The notes under the pieces were generated by a model. That model was not told the DNA's origin and made no database searches. It saw only the letters and a list, made by a program, of their open reading frames with translations. Positions 26,770 through 41,700 of a DNA stretch of 64,000 nt are shown here, piece by piece (position 1 is the first letter of the stretch; the number at the start of each line of letters is the position of its first letter). This DNA comes from Xylocopa sonorina (taxonomy: Eukaryota; Arthropoda; Insecta; Hymenoptera; Apidae): the NCBI RefSeq assembly GCF_050948175.1, contig NC_135200.1, positions 10,283,001 through 10,347,000 on the forward strand. The letters run 5' to 3'. Position numbers and translations under genes: made by a program.

Positions 26770-29700
26770 GTTCGTTTTACAGAAATACTATACACACGTG
26801 GTCGCTGAGAAAAATCTGCGCTGGCACGTACTCATTAGATACTGCTACGAGGTGGTTTTTTATTTATTCGACACCATATTACGTTTCCGTGGTAGCGGAT
26901 TTTTTGCGATTACTCGAAAGTGTTATTAAGTGACGGGAAAATTGACATATCGGATTCTGTCGTGGTGAAATAAATCCCAAAAATCGACAAGGGAAAGGCT
27001 GAAAAGCCATTTTTAATTTGCATTGTACGAAAAGCAGGCGAATTCCAAGCAACAAAAAGGGAGCAGAAACGCGGGGTTCGCCCCCTCGAGAACCACTCGC
27101 GGAATTCATCCGAGCGGGATTTCATTTCCGTCGAATCGCAAATAAGCCGGGGCGCGTTCCGAACGGCGGCGAATTACACGTTTCGCGGTGCCCCCGACGC
27201 GAAAAAGAAGTCACGCTGACGGGGCCGCTGTCATTCGTTGATTACGGTGCTCGCATAATCATTACTGCATCCTTCTGCGTCATGCTTGTTATGCGTGCGG
27301 TAATACCAGCCGCGTCGACCTGTCTCACCGGCGGAAATAGCTTTAATAAGCGCGCGCTCTTGGGACCGTTCGTTCGCGTTCTTAGCGGGACGACGAATCG
27401 CAGCCCTCCCGCGGATTTTCCGCGCGTCTGCCTCTGTTCCGTCTGTTTTCAACCGTGGAAACAAACTGTTCCGTGTACAATGCAGTGGATGGTCGTGGTT
27501 AAACCGCTCAGCGTTCGACGATTAGCTTTTGCGAGAATTTTTGTTCGAGGATCTTGCTGGTGGTTTCAACCCCCTTCAACGTTTCAGTTTCATATTAGTA
27601 GATTGTAATGTTGACGAGAGTCGCTAAATATAATTCAATAGAATGATTGAATAAATTAAGCTTCGCAGAGTGTGGAACGAGTTCGAGAGAGGCGCGAGGG
27701 ACACGCGACTCTTCCAGCGAACGGGTTAATTATTAATTTCGTAGCGTCAGAAATAGCGTTCTCAATTCGAATTATTTCACTTTTACGCACTGCCGTGCTG
27801 GCGTTTAAATTGAAGTTACGCGAGACATTTTGACTTTAAATGCCCGCGCGTTGAGCATAAAGTAGCGATTTAACGAAGACGGTCTACTACGTTTATCCGA
27901 CTCGGGAGTATAAACTTGGCTGCCACTCGTATAGATTGTTAGATAGAAGTAACACGATAGTCGGGCATCAGCCTAATTGTATAGGTCGTTTAAAACAGCA
28001 CTTGTCCAGTGACACCGCGCACTGCCCACCAGTGGAACCACGCCAGCGGACTTAAACCCGGTGCTTCGATTACCGACCTCGACTTATTAGTAATTTGTAA
28101 TATAGCTAGCGACCCTGCAATCACCATCGATCCACAGTGTCGACAATAAAACCCTGCACTTACGGAGCATAAAATTCGCCCTCTCATATTCTCCGTTCAC
28201 CCTTCGAGACTCCGCGACAAAGCTTCTCCACGACCAGTTCTTCTCGTATCACGTAAACTGCTTCTAATTGTCGCAAATAACGCGTTCGCTTAGAAATTAA
28301 TTAAAAAAAAACCAAGAATAACCCACTGCTATTTTCGCAGTTGCGCTATTCTCGGAGCTCTAGAACCGAACGACACGTTTTCAAACGAGACACGAACAAA
28401 CTAACGCGACTGCGATTCCAAGCCTATGGAAGACCCATAACCGTAGCCCTTTGCTCGGAGTCGCAGAAACGAACGAACGGACACGCTCGATGAAATTCCG
28501 CGGCCATCCAATTCCCGATTATCTTGCCGGTAATCGCGAATCAGGCTCGTACAGTTAAATCTCGACGCTGGGAACGGGGTGGCGGCGGAGGACGAGCGCC
28601 CCGTAGAAACGGGTTGAAGAAGAAACGAACCGGGTGCAAAAGCGCGATAATGCTCGATCATTAGAGCAGGCGATGTCGCGGCGTCACGCTCGTTACCGCG
28701 CGAAATAATGCCGGGCAGGGGTTTTCTGCGATTCCCTCGATCGTCCGCCGCGCCTACCGGCGCTTCTTCACCAGTTTCTTATCGGCGCTCGCGAGGTCGG
28801 AGCCGATTATAAGATCGATTCGAAGGAGAGGGGCGACGCGACAATGCCTCGCGCGATCTGGTTGCTTGTTTGTCCGTGGACACGAGGACGATTCAATTTC
28901 GTTTCTGGGCTGAGTTAAATAGAGCTGCATTGGTATCGATAGGCATTGCAAGGATCGAGGATTCATTTGACGATGAGTCTGATGAAAAATTCATCTTTTT
29001 TATCTCTTTTTACATAAAGAAGAGCAATTGCTATTTGCAGAAGGAATAAGAGAAATGTTTCTTCGTATTGCAACTCTGTTCTCTCTTAGCCGCAAGAACA
29101 CGTACAATTAGCCCAAAGCAATTAATATCCGATCGGAAAGATACGACATATAATACTTCGTAGAATCATTGCGGCGATGATCAATCTCTCGTCTCATTCT
29201 TCCTGCTCGCGCGAAGTTAATCCATCAATTACCATCTTATCTCGAAATAACATAATTTATATCAATTTAATTGCAGAGACTAATTGCCTGGGGCCTGGCC
29301 GAGTCGTCCTTCGTCCATCGAGGCGCGCGCGCGCGAACGCCCTCGGGACGCGCGCATCGACGAATTAACGCCCGCGTGGAAACAATAAAAGAGCCCGCTC
29401 GGCGTTTATCCGACGCGTGATCTACGCGCGCCGCGAGATCGCGCGATAAATCGCGGCGCCCCCCCGTTCGTGGATCAGCGCGCGTTTCAGCTAGGTCGCG
29501 CGACAACTCGAAGCGTTGCGCAACGGATGATCGATGGGGTAGCGGCGCGCGACGCTTCTCCTCTCCTCCTCCGTTCGAGATAAAAATCGAACGGCCCTCT
29601 TAAATCGACGAATTATTGCCGCGTCGCCAGCGGTTATCTGCGCGGGCGAATCTCGACGAGCGTCGCGGCGAGAGTTCCGCGTTGATTTAGAGCCGGAGGC

Positions 29701-32700
29701 GGTATGGGAATACTTTCAATTGGAACGGAACTGATTGAGAAACGGATAGGGGATGATTGTGTTCGACCTTGTTGCTGACAGTTTCAGTCATACGATTTTT
29801 GGAATTTTGTATATATTTTTTAAGAAAATATCATAGGATTGAAACTTAAATTACTGCGCGATTAAAAATTAGCATCGTCGCAATCCAATCCATCTGAATT
29901 CGCATTCCTATCCGGAACAGATCGATCAGAACCCTCTCGAAAGGTATTCCAAAGTCGAGTCCACGTCGATTTCGCATTCCTCCGACGCGAACCCTCGTAG
30001 CAGCTGACTCGAAAAGACGTCGAAGTAACCCACGCGGGCGTTGGAAATTCTGGCGGATCAACGCGGAGCTGTCGTCAGCGATTTCAGAGGGGCGGTTTCC
30101 CGATCGATCGCTCGCTCGCTCGTCCCTGGCTAACGCGCGCGGCGCATTGTTCGCCGCCGTTCGTGTCGTATCCGTTACGCAAGGAACGATCGATCGGCAA
30201 ATGGAAACGGCGGACCTGCCGCGCGCGCGGTGCGAACGTACGATTACGTTAGGAGGCCAAGGCGAGACGCGTAGTTACGCGATGGAAACGGGTCACCCGT
30301 GCCTTTTATATTTTCCCCTCGCCGGCGGCTGGCCGCCGCGAAACCGACTTCGGAGCCTGAACGACCAGAAACGAAACGAGATCTGTCTCCGTTTGGAGCG
30401 GCGAACACCTGCCGGATCGCTCGGTTCGACCGTCTCCGTTTTAAGCCCGTTGCGAGAGCAACCCGGTTGATCGAAAGGGAGAGGGATTGTGAAAGGGTTG
30501 GAGATGGATAGGGTCGTTGGAATCTTTGCTTCTCTTTTTCATACAAAAATTCAGCACGTATGACAGTAAATCAAATACAATGTCCCGTGTCGATTTCTGA
30601 GAAATACGTTATGGTAAATCGTGTACGCGCACAATAAGAGCGCATTCGAAGGCACGTTAGCCATGATCGAGAGATCGTCGAGCATGCCTCGCGTTTCGAG
30701 TATGCATAACCGAATCGAAAAGCACCGCGGCTATCGAAAGATCGACGCCGCTAAGAAGATCCCGCGCCGGTAGAATCGATTGAATCGTTCGCGTTCGCAT
30801 TTGTCCGGCATCACCGGGTACACGGGGCCGCGGTCTTATGAATTATGCACGCCGCGAAGAGCGCTGCGCCGCGGAATATTATCAGCGCCGCTGTTATCTG
30901 CCGTTACCGCGCGCTGCCTGTCCTCGTCTACCATCGTCGCCCACGCGCGAATTCTACGGCATTCCGCCGCGGTGCCGCGACGTCCGCGTTTCCTCGTCAA
31001 ACGATAATGACGCCGATTTTTAATCGATGCCGACTCTGTGTCCTCCATTCTCCGCGCGAGACCTCGATACGCTTGGGAAAATTAGCTCGTCGCGCGTGCC
31101 CGTTCTTTCGTCTCCGTTCAGGCGATCGCGAGAACGAGAGTTCTCGTTCGTTCGCGGACATTATCGATCGATGGGATAACGGAGAGGCTGTGGAGGAGCC
31201 GTGAATTTATTAATTTCGATTTTTTAATTTATCCCTCGCTGAAAGTCGTAACTTTGTCAACCGGATAACGGGCGCTGTTAACCCGATCGGTCCTGGCTAG
31301 TGTTAATATCGGTGTTGATCGAGTGGTTTTAATAGTCGGTTGCCGAAGAGCGCAAGGGCGAATGGTTAATTGAGATTGAAATGGTTTTCAGGGCCGACAC
31401 AAGAGGAACGCGACGTTCCCCGGTGGACAGACCACTATTCTCCAGGTCACTCCAGCGATCAGGAGTAAGTAATTGATAACATCTCGGCATTTCCATTTTT
31501 CCAATTCGAATCCTTATTATTAATAACGATGTAGAGGTACTGTGTATTTATAATGCGTACTTAAAATGCATTTTTCGTTTTTTCCCCCTTTTCGTTTTCC
31601 CCTCCCCTCGCTCTGTTATTAAGTACCAGAGCTCGAAATCAACGTTTCAGCCATTAAGATACCGAATGTATATTTTATACGAGCACCACTTAAGCATAAA
31701 TCATGCGCAAATTGCCTTCTCCAAAGGATAGTGTAAAATTAAACGACTCTCATCGATCACGAACTTAATTATTATTAACTTAACTCTCTATACCGTCACC
31801 CAATTTAAAACTCGCCTTAACCATGAATCTACATTTTTCCCGCTCCCCTGAATAATACGCGGCTATCACTGCGCCAGTGCGCTTTGTAATTAAGTGTATC
31901 AAACGCCAAGATACCGCGGCCCATTCAATTATTAATCCCTTATTACAACCACCCTTCTGGCGAACAAAAGAATTCTATTTATCAACGATTAAACGCAACG
32001 AAGCTTACCGCCGCTAAATCCACTCGCTCAGAGTTTCATCCCTAAATCACCTCACGTCGCGACCTCTCAACATCCACCCTAAGCGCTCCGTCTCTCCCCT
32101 ATCCCACGATCCCCATCTACAACCGGTCCAAAACACAAGGGACGCCACTTAACGCCGAAACCACTTTGCTCGCAGGCAACACACCGAACCCTCCTCGACC
32201 GCGGTTCAACAGCTGTCGCTCGGAGCCGCGCAGCAACACGTGGATCCCAGAGACGAGCGTCTCGACGGACCTGTGCGCGTCCGTGTTCTCCTCCAGCTCG
32301 TCTCTGGTGACGAACAGCGCGGTGACGGCCACCAGCAACGCGACGATGAGCAACGGGAACGCGGAGAGCAGCAACGAGCGTCGTACCAGCAACGTCTCGC
32401 CCCTCAGGACCAGCGTACCGCTGGAGAACGGCGGTACCAACTATTTGTCACCAGTCTCGACCACCTCCTCGATGAACGGAGGCGTATCCAACGCAGTCTA
32501 CTCGACCACGTCGACGTCGACCACCGTGTCGAGCGGCGTCTCGCTGACGGAGAAGCCGCCCATCGCGCCCAACGAGGGTAGGTCCAGCTACAGGGACCAG
32601 CCAGCCAGCAGCGCGTCACCACCGACCAGGGACAAGCTCCGCGCGGAGGACAAGGCCAGACGAAGGATGAATCAGCACGAGGAACGAGCGGGAACCAGCG

Positions 32701-35700
32701 AGAAACTAGGTCGGTACACACGAATCTCTTTGGTGGGCTTGGATAAGCGTTCGTCATGGGTGGCGCGGTTCAGGGTGTGTCCTGCTCCCCTAATGGGGTT
32801 TCCGTGGGATTAGCTGGCTTTTTCAGCCGCGATGGATGACTTGGCGAAGAACACTGTTTTTCTAGCCACATTTTTGGGGATTCTATTATTCAAGTAATTC
32901 TTTTTCTTTTGTCAAAGTTGGAGGTTATACGAAGGGTACCGTTTTTGTTGGATTTAAAGATTGGTCGATGAAGATTGCTTTTGATAGTTTCATTATTTTT
33001 TTTTTTTTTTTTGTGGTTTCGCGATGGACACTGTTTCTTGCTGCCTCAGAAACTAGTTGATTAAGACCTTCGCTAGTGCAAGGTTAATAAAAGTTCATGG
33101 AAGGTATTAGATTTGCGCGAGGTCTGAAGGCTATCCATTGAGCGTCTCGAGGATTATATCACGCGTCGAATAGAATTTACTTGTCCGTTCAACCCGAAAT
33201 TAAAATCGATCTCACACTTCTGCTTAGTTAACCCCAGAGTCAATTACATCAATGTACGTGTAGTTAGATCGCCATTTACAATCGTTTGTTCATCGAAATT
33301 GTTTCAAATAGACAGAACGACATCTCGATTCGTTCTTCCATCCGTTCACGTCCATCGATTCCATATCCATCCCCTCAGCGACCAGTATAATCCCCTCGCT
33401 AAAAATCAATCAGTCACTCTGTACGTTAATTACACGTCGAATCACGCAACGTGGCTCACTTTTACCCTCGTTTTTTCATTCCTTCCCATCGCTCGGATAT
33501 TCAAACGGAAAACCGGTAAATCGGCTTTACGTCAACTTTAATCGCACGCGTCCGCCGCGAGTGAAATTTTGTTGCGCGTACCGATCCGGGAACGGAGATC
33601 TGGTAACGCGATTCGGCTGTTGGCGAACAATGCGACGTTCTCATTGAATCGCCGCTCGTGGAAACTGGGTCGACGTCGTTTATTCTCCTCCGCGGCGATG
33701 ATTCGCGCGGCCGCGTTAAATCGTACCTGACCCATTTCCACGCGTGACAATTGACGGCATAAACAGAACAGTTAGTGGCACGTACACGCAACGGAGCAGG
33801 GCGCCCGTGTGAAAATCCAGCCGATTTTATCCGCCCGGATTTATTCGTCCTCGGGTTAACGATTGTCTGCTCTATCGTGGAATCCGGATGGGAAACCTCG
33901 ACGTCGATTCTGCTTTGGTATCGTAACGATGGTATTGTTCGCGAGGAGCTTGGTGTCGAACGTTTGTAAATTCGAAGCAACCGCTTTGGAATATCTTTCG
34001 AATGCAAAGAGTTGAAATCGTAAGGGTTAAGCGATAGATTAGAGAATGATATTAGCAAATTTAGTAAAGAACTAACTTGGTAGCGAAGGTATCAATCTTT
34101 TCGAGCACCAGAGTTGGAAGCTCACCAACACTCGAGCAAAGGCTGCCTCCGTTCGAAGGCTCCATAGGAGGCGGAAATTGTAAATGAAATTAATCAGCGA
34201 TTGGTACAGACGCCTCGAACGTGATAGGGGTTTCCAATTAAACGATCGAGGGGTTTTCCTTCTCGTCGTTCCCACCGCTATCTTATGCTACGTGCTTTCC
34301 AATCAGCGATAAGTTACCCTGTCGTTTTCTCTGAGCTACGAGCGTTTAATCGCGATATGATTCCCCCTGGCGCTCACGTGGCCACGTTTCGAGCTGGCTC
34401 GTTGCGTTCCAAAAAATTTTTCCAGCTGTTTCAGACGAAAGAGAAAGCGACGGGTAAGTGGGTATATTGATTCGTATACCGCTGACAATTAATTACACCG
34501 CGAATCGTGGCAATTCAGTTACGTGACTTTAAACGGGAAATGGTTTATCGAGAAATATAGTCGGCAGGATATGAAGTTTTATTTCATAACGATCTTAAAG
34601 TACCATTTATTAAAGGTATAATTGGAGAACGTGCTCTGAAATCTGTAGAATTATAATTAGAAAATTGGCTCGACCATTGGTGGGAAGAAGACTCGAGAAA
34701 AATTGTTCAAAGAACCTGAACGAACGGCGGCGGCTGGTGAACCGTGAAAGGGTGGTATCTCGCAACAAATCCGATTGCTCTCATTCATCTATACATTTAT
34801 TACTCACCGCTAACGAGTAGAATGTAAATCTGCGACAGGAATAAGGAAAAAGAAAGGACTAATCTCGCGGATCTCCCACACAAGTCGCAACGTACGGACA
34901 AATAGAGGCCATCAATCGCCGGTGAATTTATTAACCGCATTTATCGATCGGATCGATTCGAGTCGTTCCAATTACGGTTTTACCCTGGGTCCGGGGCGAA
35001 GGCAAGAAACGCGAGCGTAAACGCCACGCTCAGCGTCGAACGTTTTAATCGAGCCGCGAGGCGAAAAACGCGGCAGGGCTTTTCGCCCGCGCGTTTCGCC
35101 GCCGATTCGATCGAGAAAACCGGTCCCGCGCTCGCTTTTTAAAAGTTCCCGCGCTTCGCACCGTTACGTACCACCCCGTGCAATTTGTTCGCGCGTCATT
35201 ATCGAATTAGCTTCTTGCGGCACCGCCCGATCGAACGCGTCCTCGCGACGGTGCCACCGTTCAGGGTTCAGTTTACTTAACGGTTCGAGACGGTCGTGTC
35301 GGACGGTTTCGAGCACCCGATGGAAGACGTAGATCCTTCGCGTTGACGTTTCCATGGAATCCCGGGGATAATTGAGGTTTTCGAAGATCGTAGACAGGTT
35401 CTGGGAATTGGGGTGGTTCAGGTGATCGCGGAGAGCCGAAGTCCTCGAGTGTTTTATGGCCACTCTAGGACTAAGTTCTTTCTGAACGGATTTAATGGTG
35501 TTTCGCTACTTAGGATCCCGTCTTCTAGTTCATTTTAGTTGGTTCTTGGAATCGGGGTTGCCTCGAGGATTGTCAGGGGTTTAATGGTGTATCTCGCTTG
35601 CAGTGGACTTTAGCGATTCGATGGAAACGAGACGATTTTTGATTGTTCAACCGAGAACACTGAAGGCACACACGGTCGAGAGATGAACACATCGATCAAC

Positions 35701-38700
35701 GTCGCGCTCTGCAAATATAATTATTCGTGACAAATTTAATTGAACTGTCTCCGGGACGGAAGTCCAGAGCGTAAAATAATAAATCAACAATTGGCGCGGC
35801 TACGTCGAGGGAACGAGAACGGGGCGCGTAGAGGGGCCTGCGGTTCGAGATTTATAAGGGTCTAACTAACACAGTTAGCTTCGATTCCAAAGGATTCCTC
35901 GAGCCGCGATTACGCTTCCCGTTCGTTGCGTAATTGCGTGCGCGCAATCTTGGAGAAAATCTACCGGTTCTCCTCTCGTCGTGTGCTCGGTGATCTCTGC
36001 TCTCCCGTCTGATCCGTAGATTTCATTTAGATTGGCGTCAAGCGAACGTCCCGGGGAACCCGTTCCCCGAGTGTTCCGCGGGTGATCCCGAGATTTATGT
36101 CGAACGTCGATTTGCCGAAAGATACTCGACCGCCTCGTAACTAACGATGCCTCCCCCTCCCTCCGTTTATTTCTGCTTTCGCCAGCAGCGATTTTTCTAA
36201 CGTTCCCAGAAGAAATATCGATCGTGAAAGCTGACATCGTAGACCGCTAACTATGTGGACTACCTATTTTCTCTGCGAGAGTGGTTGCTTTGAATGAGAA
36301 AAAGAATGTAGAATAATCTGTGCTCATTTTTCTCGAAAGCAACGGTTCTCGGTAGACGCAGGGCATCCATCTTGGCGAAAATGGCGACGAAACGGCGGGG
36401 CTCGCATGAAACTGTTATTAGCATAGTAATGGCGGTTAGATTTCGATGGAAGGTCGATAGAGACGCGGATAAACGAGAGAGATAAGCGTACGCGGCAGCT
36501 CGTCCACGCGCGAAGGGGGGGCCCGGTTATTAATTAGCCGGCAGTCAATTAACCGAGCCGTCGTCTGCCCGTGGCGGGATCGCCGCGTTAGGGTTCCACT
36601 CGGACGCGAAAGAAGTTAATTGGTCGAGCTTCGAGACGGCGAGCGTTTTTGATAACGTTGCCCAGCCAGGAAACGCGTATCTCAGCGTCACGCCGCTTCT
36701 TTTGCCGCTCGATCGGGACCATTAGACGCCGGGTCCGGTATTATCGTCGCCTCGTAACGGTGGACGACGCGGGGATGACTCTATCGAACCGGTCAGAACG
36801 TTTTCCGAACCTGTGCTTCAGACGATGACGCCTGTCGGAGGATCCTGCTGGAGCACGAGAGGGAGAGGGAGGGCAAGCTGCGGGACATCGCGGCCTCGTT
36901 GACGCAGCCACGCGTCAGGAGGATCAAACCAAGGACCTCGGAACCGACCAGGGACGTCGTGGACGCCGCGAACGTGGCTTATCAGGAGAAATTCGTGAGT
37001 ATCTCTGTCCAAAGGGATTCTATTTCAGATACAGGATGGAGACTGTGATTTATCTCATTCGAGAGAGTCACTTTTCATTTGCGAAACGATGTACTCTTCT
37101 CTTTTTTCACTTTTTTGACAGTTTCATAATTCGTCAAGGTATATAGACGAAATTTGTATCGTTAAACTAGTGGTGAATAATTATTACAATACTCTGCACC
37201 CTTAATTTTACGTTTTTCGCTCGCAACGGCGACGATAGTAATAAAAGTTTGATTCGACGATGGCGCACAGATCAGAGGCGACCCGGACGGCTGCGGCCTC
37301 GACATCTCCGGCATCCGGTACTCGCCTACGTCCGAGCTGAGGGTCGATCTGCCCGCTGAGGATTTGCTGAACATCAAGAAAGGCTGGCTGATGAAACAGG
37401 GCCTGAACAAGGTTCGTGCTACGTCTATTGACAGTACCCCGTGTCCCCTCCGTTCTATCGATAGCCTTAATGAAAGTCGATATACGCAACGCGCGGATGT
37501 GTTCTACCAGGAATGGAACAAGCACTGGTTCGTGCTCCGCGGCTGCGGCCTCATGTACTACCGAGATCCCTGCGCGGAAGATAAGGGTATCATGGACGGC
37601 GTCATAGATCTGAATACCGTTACCGCCGTCACGCCCCTTCAAGTCGCAAGAAATTATGGATTCCAGACTGTGGTGAGTGTGACCGGTGGGATTTGCGCAC
37701 CGGTGATTTACGGTAATTAACATTCCGCGCGAACGAACGAACGAACGAACGAACGAACGGAAATCCAGTTAGACGTTACGGGAGCCGCAATTTTCTCCTC
37801 TCTCCTATCTGCACCCCTCTGCTCGAATAATTGCGATGCGAAATGAGGCCCGTTTACATTGTCCACCGATTCGACCGGCTGTTTCTCTCACGAAAACGGA
37901 AAACTACGATGGTGAAGAAATGTGAATTAATTTGCTTCCTTATATTTCAATATTTCTGCTTCGTTACGCAGACTGTACTCTGATCAGATTGTCAGCGAAA
38001 AACGCGAACTGAACTTCTAAATGGCGAAAGCACGTCGGACAGCGGTCGGACAGCCACGGGCGCCGAATGCGCGGACACACGACACGAACCGTAACGAGTT
38101 AAAGAGGAAACGCTAGCGTCGTGGAATCGTCGGCTAGAACTATAGTTAGCCGTGAATCTCCCGGGGGGCTTGCTGGTCAATTGCATTGCCGGAATTAACT
38201 TCCGCGCTCAGGGCTGGGAGTGGCTGGAAAAAGTCGGTAACTCAATTTCACGGTAGAACAGATCCCGGTGCTCCTCGTTTATTCGTGTCACTGATCTCTG
38301 TCACCCGGTGTATCCCGCTGCTTGGCCCACATAGAGACGATAGGCGATGCCTGTTTCCCCTGCATTTTTCCACTCGAACGATTTATATCACGTTTTTCTC
38401 TCCCTACGCGCGTTACCACCGCCAAGGCCTGGGACGATCGAGGATCAACGGTGCTGTCCGCGGTGACCGCCGGGATACGGGCCAGCTGGATGTCGGCTAT
38501 TCGGAGGGCCGCCAATTTGCCGGACCCGGATAGCAGTAATGACTCTCTGACCGTTTGTCAGGATGGACAGCAGGATAACACCCCGCAATCGCCTACCGCG
38601 TAAGTGAACCGGATCGATCTTGCTTAATTAAACCTCGAAGAGGTACTAGAGAGGAGACTGTGCTACTACATCAGTTTATCTAACACTCCTCTTTTTTCTC

Positions 38701-41700
38701 CAGATCCATCACAGACCGCGAAAGAGACTCAGTGGTCCCCTCGACCTCGGTCACACCGCGATCAGTCCTCTTTTCTTCGGACGAGGAGTATCGAACGGCG
38801 TCGGAGGGTGGCAGAAGGGAGTCTGGCGATTGGTCAGAGGTGCCCGTGTCTCCACCGCTCGTACGAAACGGTGACTGGTCCAGCGGGCTGAAAGGTTCCA
38901 GCTGGTCCGACTCAGCGAACCACGAATGGTCAGAGCTACCCCCGTCGCCGCCGTTGACCAGAACAGCGCTGTCCCGCGTGAAAGCCCGGTCCAGGTCGAG
39001 CTCCAGGTCGAGGGTGTACAAGAGGAGCCGCAGCTCGCCGCCAAGCTCGAGGAGGAGCACCTTGGACAGCGTGAGGTCCGAGGATCTGATGATGGCCTGC
39101 TACGAGCTCGGCGAGGACGAGGAGCAGACGAACGGGCATATGCAGAGCAACAGTTGCCTCTCGAGCGCGAACGAGAGTCCGTTGATCGTGGAACTGTTGG
39201 AGAATCAGGTGTCGTCCCTGCTGCGCGAGCAGCTCGACCAGAATCAGACCCACCCGAGCACGCTACTAGTCATTATCGAGCGTCAGGAGAACGAGATCGA
39301 GAGCCTGAAGTCGCAGCTGAGCACGGCGAGGGCGGATCTGGCTAGCGCTGAGAAGGAGCTGTCCAGGCTCAGGCAGCAGAAGGCCGAGGCTTCCATCAGA
39401 GAGAAACAGGTGGAGGAGTTGCTGAGCACTATTCAGAGAACCGAGCAGCAGAGGAGCAAAGACTTGGAGGATTTGGAGAAAATGAAGAAGATGTACAACA
39501 GGGACAAGGAGGTGCTCGAGTGCAAGGTGTTGGAGACAGAGGCTATACTTAGAGAGACCAGCGAGAGGTGCGAGATGCTTACCAAGGAGCTGGCCTCGAG
39601 TCACAGAACTGTCGAGCATCTGCAGTCGGAGATAGCTTCTTTGAGTAACCGACTGTCTCAAGGTACGTAAGACTCGTGTAAGAACAATGCGTTGATATTG
39701 ACTGATTTATTTATATTTAATTGTATCATTGATATATATAGGAATAGACGAAAACGAGCGTTTGTATAGCAAGGTTAGAGAGCTGGAAGAGAAAGGAGGA
39801 TTGTCTTCTTCAAGGGAGCGTAGAAGGAGTTTCGACTCCCTCAGCGATTTGACGAACATCGAATTGGATCTAGACTTTAATTCGCTCGACAAGGAGAGGT
39901 AACGATGGAATACATTACGCAGTAAATATTCCGCTAATTTATGAACGGGCTTCGAATACATTTCGTTTGCGTATCGTTCGCAGAGTCGTGGAAGAGTACG
40001 ACGAACTACGGAACCGGTTCGAGAAGGCTATACTGGAGATACGCGCGATGCGCAAGGAGCTTCGCGAGGCGCACGCGATACAGGACGCCCTGGAACTAGA
40101 AATCTTTGCTCACAAACAGGACGCGGCCAGCATTAGTGAGACGAATCAGGCTCAGATTCAGTTGATGGCAGCTAGAATCCAGGACCTGACGAACAAGCTT
40201 GCCGCCAGCGAGAAGCAAGTAAGAACCCTGAAGCAGAAGCTGACGAAGGCTGAAACGAGGGACAAGAGGAGGTCGCTGTCGCTAAAGGGTCGCGAGTCCT
40301 TTCAGATCTCCCAGGAGATGGAGGACAAGCTCTTGGACCTGGAAACGAAGATCTGCGCGATAGAGCGCGGCAAGGGCATCGGGACGCCGGTGTCGACCGG
40401 AAACAGCTCGAAGGAGTCGAGTCCGAACTCGAAGAAAGAGAAGAGGCGTGAAGGGAAGAGCCTGGACCGCAGCAGACTGAGAAGAAAGTCGCTGGACAGC
40501 GCGACGAGCTCGGAGCCGATGAAGGTGTTGATAAGATTGAGCACGCTGGAGACGAAGGTGGCGAACGTGACGGAGAACATGGCCAGCGACGCGGAGAAGG
40601 ACTCGAGCGAGTGCAGCGAGGTCAGCGCGTCCTCCACCAGCGAGGTCTCGCTGGAGATAATCGCGAGGCTGAGGAAATTGGAGAGGGTGGTGTCCAAGTC
40701 GAAGAGGAGGCTGGAGAAGTGTTTAGGTTCGACGCAGGCGGAGGACAAAGCGGAGAAGTGTTTGCGCGAGGTGAACGACATCCTGGACTCGTGTTTAGAA
40801 TGTAAGAAAAACCAAGCCAGCGCTCAAGTGACCGAGTCAGTAGGCGTAGTGGTATCTAGACTAGAGACTATACTTAAAGATAAACTGAGCGAACTCACGA
40901 AGAGACGGCAGACGCTCGAGCAGAACGGCCAGCTGGACGAGCGGGAGAAGATGAGGCTGATCGCGGAGAGAGTAGCGTTCGAGTTCGTCGTCCTTAGGCA
41001 GATTAAACGGACGATCGGCCGTACGTTCGACCGTACTGCCGTTCTGAGTGAATTGGTCGAAACTAGTCAGCTTGCCTCAAGCTTAACGCGTAAGATTCAT
41101 GGAACTAAGCCCAAAACGTACCAAAACACCAGTTACATTCAGTATCTCACTAGAGTGTTAGCGAATAAGTTAGTACTAGTAGGTGGCGCCGCCGCGACGG
41201 AAACGGCCACCGGTAGGGAGGTGTCCGCGGCTCGTAGCGAGAGCCTGAGCTTCCTGCTGCAGAAGCAGCGCGAGGTGAACGAGGTCGTGCGTAGATACAA
41301 GGAGACAAAGTTGAGACAGCTCGCGGAGGCTCTGGCCGCGGAGACTCTGAGCATGTCCGAGCACGAGGACGGTAACAAGCAGCACGCGGTCCACTCGAGC
41401 AAAAAGTTGCTGGAGGATCGACGGATCCGCGAGGCGTGGGCGTTGGCGCAGGAGACGGTCAGCAAGGAGCTGGTGCAGGCGGAGGTGTCTCACGTGATCA
41501 TGCGTTGCGGCCAGATGTACGAGCAGAACGTCACGAGCATCACGGATTTCTGCTTGAACTACGACAACTCGGAGAGCGTGACGTTGGAATCGTGGACCGA
41601 CGCGGCGCAGGCCAGACTGCGCCAGGAGACGGAGCTGTCCACGCGCGAGCTGTCCGACGTCTACGAGGAGTGTCTTCGCCAGCTGAAGAAGAACAAGTCG

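Noticed and set aside
32117..32813. Frames in other phases overlapping osp exon C, including Ala/Leu-rich minus-strand ones
   Set aside because: They are shadows of the GC-rich, low-complexity Ser/Thr exon; only the plus frame links to neighbours.
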